NCBI GenBank assembly: GCA_002687515.1
Contig: NZAK01000122.1
Coordinates: 1 to 39,517, forward strand
DNA from: Rhodospirillaceae bacterium
GTDB taxonomy: Bacteria; Pseudomonadota; Alphaproteobacteria; Rhodospirillales; UBA2165
Direction: 5' to 3'
Length of the DNA stretch: 39,517 bases
Shown: one piece after another, positions 38,015 through 39,517 of the stretch
How positions within the stretch are numbered: the first letter of the stretch is position 1
How the letters are laid out: the number at the start of each line of letters is the position of its first letter
Notes under the pieces: model-generated
What the model was told of the DNA's origin: nothing
The model's database searches: none
Seen by the model: the letters and a program-made list of their open reading frames with translations, nothing else
Position numbers and translations under genes: made by a program

Positions 38015-38371
38015 ATGAATAAGGCCAGCAATGGGGCCGGCAAGGATACCGCTTCGGATATATTGGCGCGCCTGTTCGAAGTGATCGAAAGCCGCCGTGG
38101 CGGCGATCCGGAAAGTTCCTACACCGCCAAGCTATTGGCGGCGGGCAAACCGGAAATCGCCCGCAAGGTGGGCGAGGAGGCCACCGAGGTGCTGACCGCG
38201 GCGCTGGCCGAGGGGCGCGCCGAAGTGATCGCCGAAAGCGCCGATCTAATGTATCATCTGATGGTGCTGTGGGCGGCGGAAGGCATCCAGCCCGGCGAGG
38301 TCTGGGCCGAACTGGCCCGCCGCGAAGGCATTTCCGGGATCGAGGAAAAACGGTCCCGCGGTAAATCGTAA
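38015..38371 (+). CDS. hisE: phosphoribosyl-ATP pyrophosphatase
   Basis: HisE hydrolyses phosphoribosyl-ATP to phosphoribosyl-AMP. The product is 118 residues, with the MazG-like segments ESSYTAKLLAAGKPEIARKVGEEATEVLTAAL and ESADLMYHLMVLW. A GGGAGAGG ribosome site (38004-38011) precedes ATG 38015. It ends the his genes in this window. Confidence 0.95.
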   Translation: MNKASNGAGKDTASDILARLFEVIESRRGGDPESSYTAKLLAAGKPEIARKVGEEATEVLTAALAEGRAEVIAESADLMYHLMVLWAAEGIQPGEVWAELARREGISGIEEKRSRGKS

Positions 38372-38390
38372 CGGGAGGGGGCTCCAAGCA

Positions 38391-38756
38391 ATGGCCTATG
38401 ACAACGACAATGTGTTCGCCAAGATCATGCGCGGCGAAATTCCCTGCGCCAAGGTCTATGAAGACGAATTTGCCTTCGCCTTCAACGACATCAATCCGCA
38501 GGCGCCGGTGCATGTGCTGGTCATACCCAAGGGGCCTTACGTCTCCATGGACGATTTTTCGGCGCATGCGTCGGACGGCGAAATCACCGGCTTTTTCCGC
38601 GCCGTCGGGGCCATCGCCCGGGATTTGAAGCTGGCCAAGCCCGGCTACCGCATCCTCGCCAATCATGGCGCCGACGGGATGCAGGAAGTGCCCCATTTCC
38701 ACGTCCATATCTTCGGCGGCAAGCTTCTCGGGCCGATGCTGCGCCGGGACGGATAA
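38391..38756 (+). CDS. HIT-family nucleotide hydrolase/transferase (HinT-like)
   Basis: This 121-residue protein belongs to the histidine triad family, which hydrolyses purine nucleoside phosphoramidates. The signature HFHVHIFGG is near the C-terminus, and the N-terminus has FAKIMRGEIPCAKVYEDEFAFAFNDINPQAPVHVLVIPK. A GGGAGGGG ribosome site lies ahead of the ATG. HIT genes often follow hisE in alphaproteobacteria. Confidence 0.95.
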   Translation: MAYDNDNVFAKIMRGEIPCAKVYEDEFAFAFNDINPQAPVHVLVIPKGPYVSMDDFSAHASDGEITGFFRAVGAIARDLKLAKPGYRILANHGADGMQEVPHFHVHIFGGKLLGPMLRRDG

Positions 38757-39051
38757 TGCCGTAGTGTCCCGATCGCGAAATTCGCGGGTAGCGAATTTAG
38801 CGTGAATCGGGTCACTCACTTTAAGAATCTAGTGTGATTCAGATACCGAAATTAGGCACATTTAATGTGCCGAATTTCGGAATCATCACACTAGGGTGTC
38901 GGCTCTGCAAAAAGCCTCAATCCCGCGTTAACCAATTTGCGTTAGGTGTTGGGGTCAATGATAAGCGGGGCCAAGGCTCGCGCGGCCCCGCTAACGGTGG
39001 TATAATTGTCCGAAACCGGCAATCGGCCCAAAATTGGGCGTGGTGGCGAAA
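38757..39051. repeat. palindrome-rich spacer between the HIT gene and fliN
   Basis: This gene-free 295-bp stretch contains three inverted repeats. (1) 38763-38816: arms AGTG/CACT, CCCGAT/ATCGGG and AATTCGC/GCGAATT around GGGTA. (2) 38829-38894: imperfect ~33-bp arms opening CTAGTGTGAT and closing ATCACACTAG, with TTAA at the centre. (3) 38964-38992: AGCGGGGCC/GGCCCCGCT. Four GANTC sites lie between 38804 and 38884. Repeats of this kind may be transcription terminators or dispersed intergenic elements. A perfect TATAAT (39001-39006) may serve fliN. Confidence 0.75.
39001..39006 (+). promoter_or_regulatory. possible fliN -10 element
   Basis: This is a perfect TATAAT, preceded by GG, 46 bp before ATG 39052. 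No good -35 match lies 16-18 bp upstream, where a GC hairpin sits. TTAACCAA at 38927-38934 is near a CtrA half-site. Tentative. Confidence 0.3.
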
Positions 39052-39426
39052 ATGGCTGATGAAAATATGTTGGACGCGCTCGCCGAGAGCGAGAGCGAAA
39101 GCGGCGACAGCGGCACTAACAACGCGGCGGCTCCGGCGCCCGTCGTCGATATAGGCGAATCCCTCGGTGCCGCCTTCCTCAATCAAAGCGAATCCCGCGA
39201 CGGCGCCATCCTCGACGTCAATATCGACGTCGTTGCGGTGCTCGGCACGGCGGATTTGAAGGTGTCCCAGATTCTGCAACTGGGCCGGGGCGCCGTCGTC
39301 GAGCTTGACCGCCTGATCGGCGAGCCCGTCGATCTCCGCGCCGAGCGCCAATTGATCGCCAAGGGCGAAGTGGTGGTGGTCGAGGACCGCCTGGCCATTC
39401 AGCTGACCGAGGTGATCAAGAACTAA
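39052..39426 (+). CDS. fliN: flagellar motor switch protein FliN
   Basis: FliN forms the lower C-ring of the flagellar motor and helps reverse rotation and dock export substrates. ATG 39052 gives 124 residues starting MADENMLDALAESESES; an upstream TTG (39034) is possible. The C-terminal SpoA domain is typical: DVVAVLGTADLKVSQILQLGRGAVVELDRLIGEPVDL and LIAKGEVVVVEDRLAIQLTEVI. The N-terminus is acidic and low-complexity. It indicates a motile bacterium; further flagellar genes may lie right of the window. Confidence 0.93.
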   Translation: MADENMLDALAESESESGDSGTNNAAAPAPVVDIGESLGAAFLNQSESRDGAILDVNIDVVAVLGTADLKVSQILQLGRGAVVELDRLIGEPVDLRAERQLIAKGEVVVVEDRLAIQLTEVIKN

Positions 39427-39499
39427 TACCACCCTGCACAGATAAACACCCATTGTGATCTTCTTTCCCGTTCCCTCGGTAGGAGGGGAGGCGCGGGCG

Positions 39500-39517
39500 A
39501 TGGCGGCCCATCGGCAA
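39500..39517 (+). CDS. start of a further gene (partial)
   Basis: An ATG at 39500 opens MAAHRQ and runs off the window. A very strong ribosome site (AGGAGGGGAGG, 39481-39491) precedes it with suitable spacing. Nothing more can be said about the product; downstream of fliN it could be a flagellar gene. Confidence 0.4.

Overview
The window is a stretch of high-GC alphaproteobacterial chromosome, and its gene order points to a Rhodospirillales-like, flagellated bacterium. It appears to hold the chromosomal replication origin and its partition locus. hemE and ppsR diverge around a 434-bp AT-rich gap (19869-20302). This is the place where the origin lies in Caulobacter and Rickettsia, and the gap holds five exact TTATCC cores (DnaA-box-like) plus a CtrA-like site. 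About 11.5 kb to the left are parA, parB and two perfect 16-bp parS palindromes. I assign the organism from gene order and protein motifs only; no search was run.

Left arm: a DUF3576 lipoprotein, leuS, lptE and holA (+), then a MaoC-like dehydratase and an unrecognised coiled-coil protein (+). Next, on the minus strand in transcription order, come mnmE, mnmG, rsmG, parA and parB, the conserved tRNA-modification/partition cluster. A plus-strand cassette (DUF255 thioredoxin-fold protein, ogt, quinone oxidoreductase) lies between mnmE and rho. Then, on the minus strand, come hemE-hemH-hemJ-rho, running away from the origin.

Right arm: ppsR-maf-aroE-coaE-dnaQ run rightward from the origin. secB and fxsA (-) face them. 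A Tim44-domain gene and mltA (+) follow, then a lutABC lactate-utilisation operon inserted before smr and an XRE regulator. hslV-hslU (-) comes next, then a trypsin-like lipoprotein (-), and then the histidine operon hisB-DUF2628-hisH-hisA-hisF-hisE with a HIT hydrolase. The window ends in a palindrome-rich spacer, fliN, and the first codons of another gene.

Most of the content is conserved housekeeping, and I see no CRISPR array, transposase, prophage, rRNA or tRNA. The parts most worth a second look are: the putative origin; a 113-residue acidic tail on ParB (37 Asp/Glu, 3 Lys, no Arg); the serine-protease lipoprotein with an N-terminal half I do not recognise; LutB with an Arg at a usual Fe-S cysteine; the palindrome cluster after the his operon; and the unknown gene beside parB. 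I did not find a clearly new multi-gene system.
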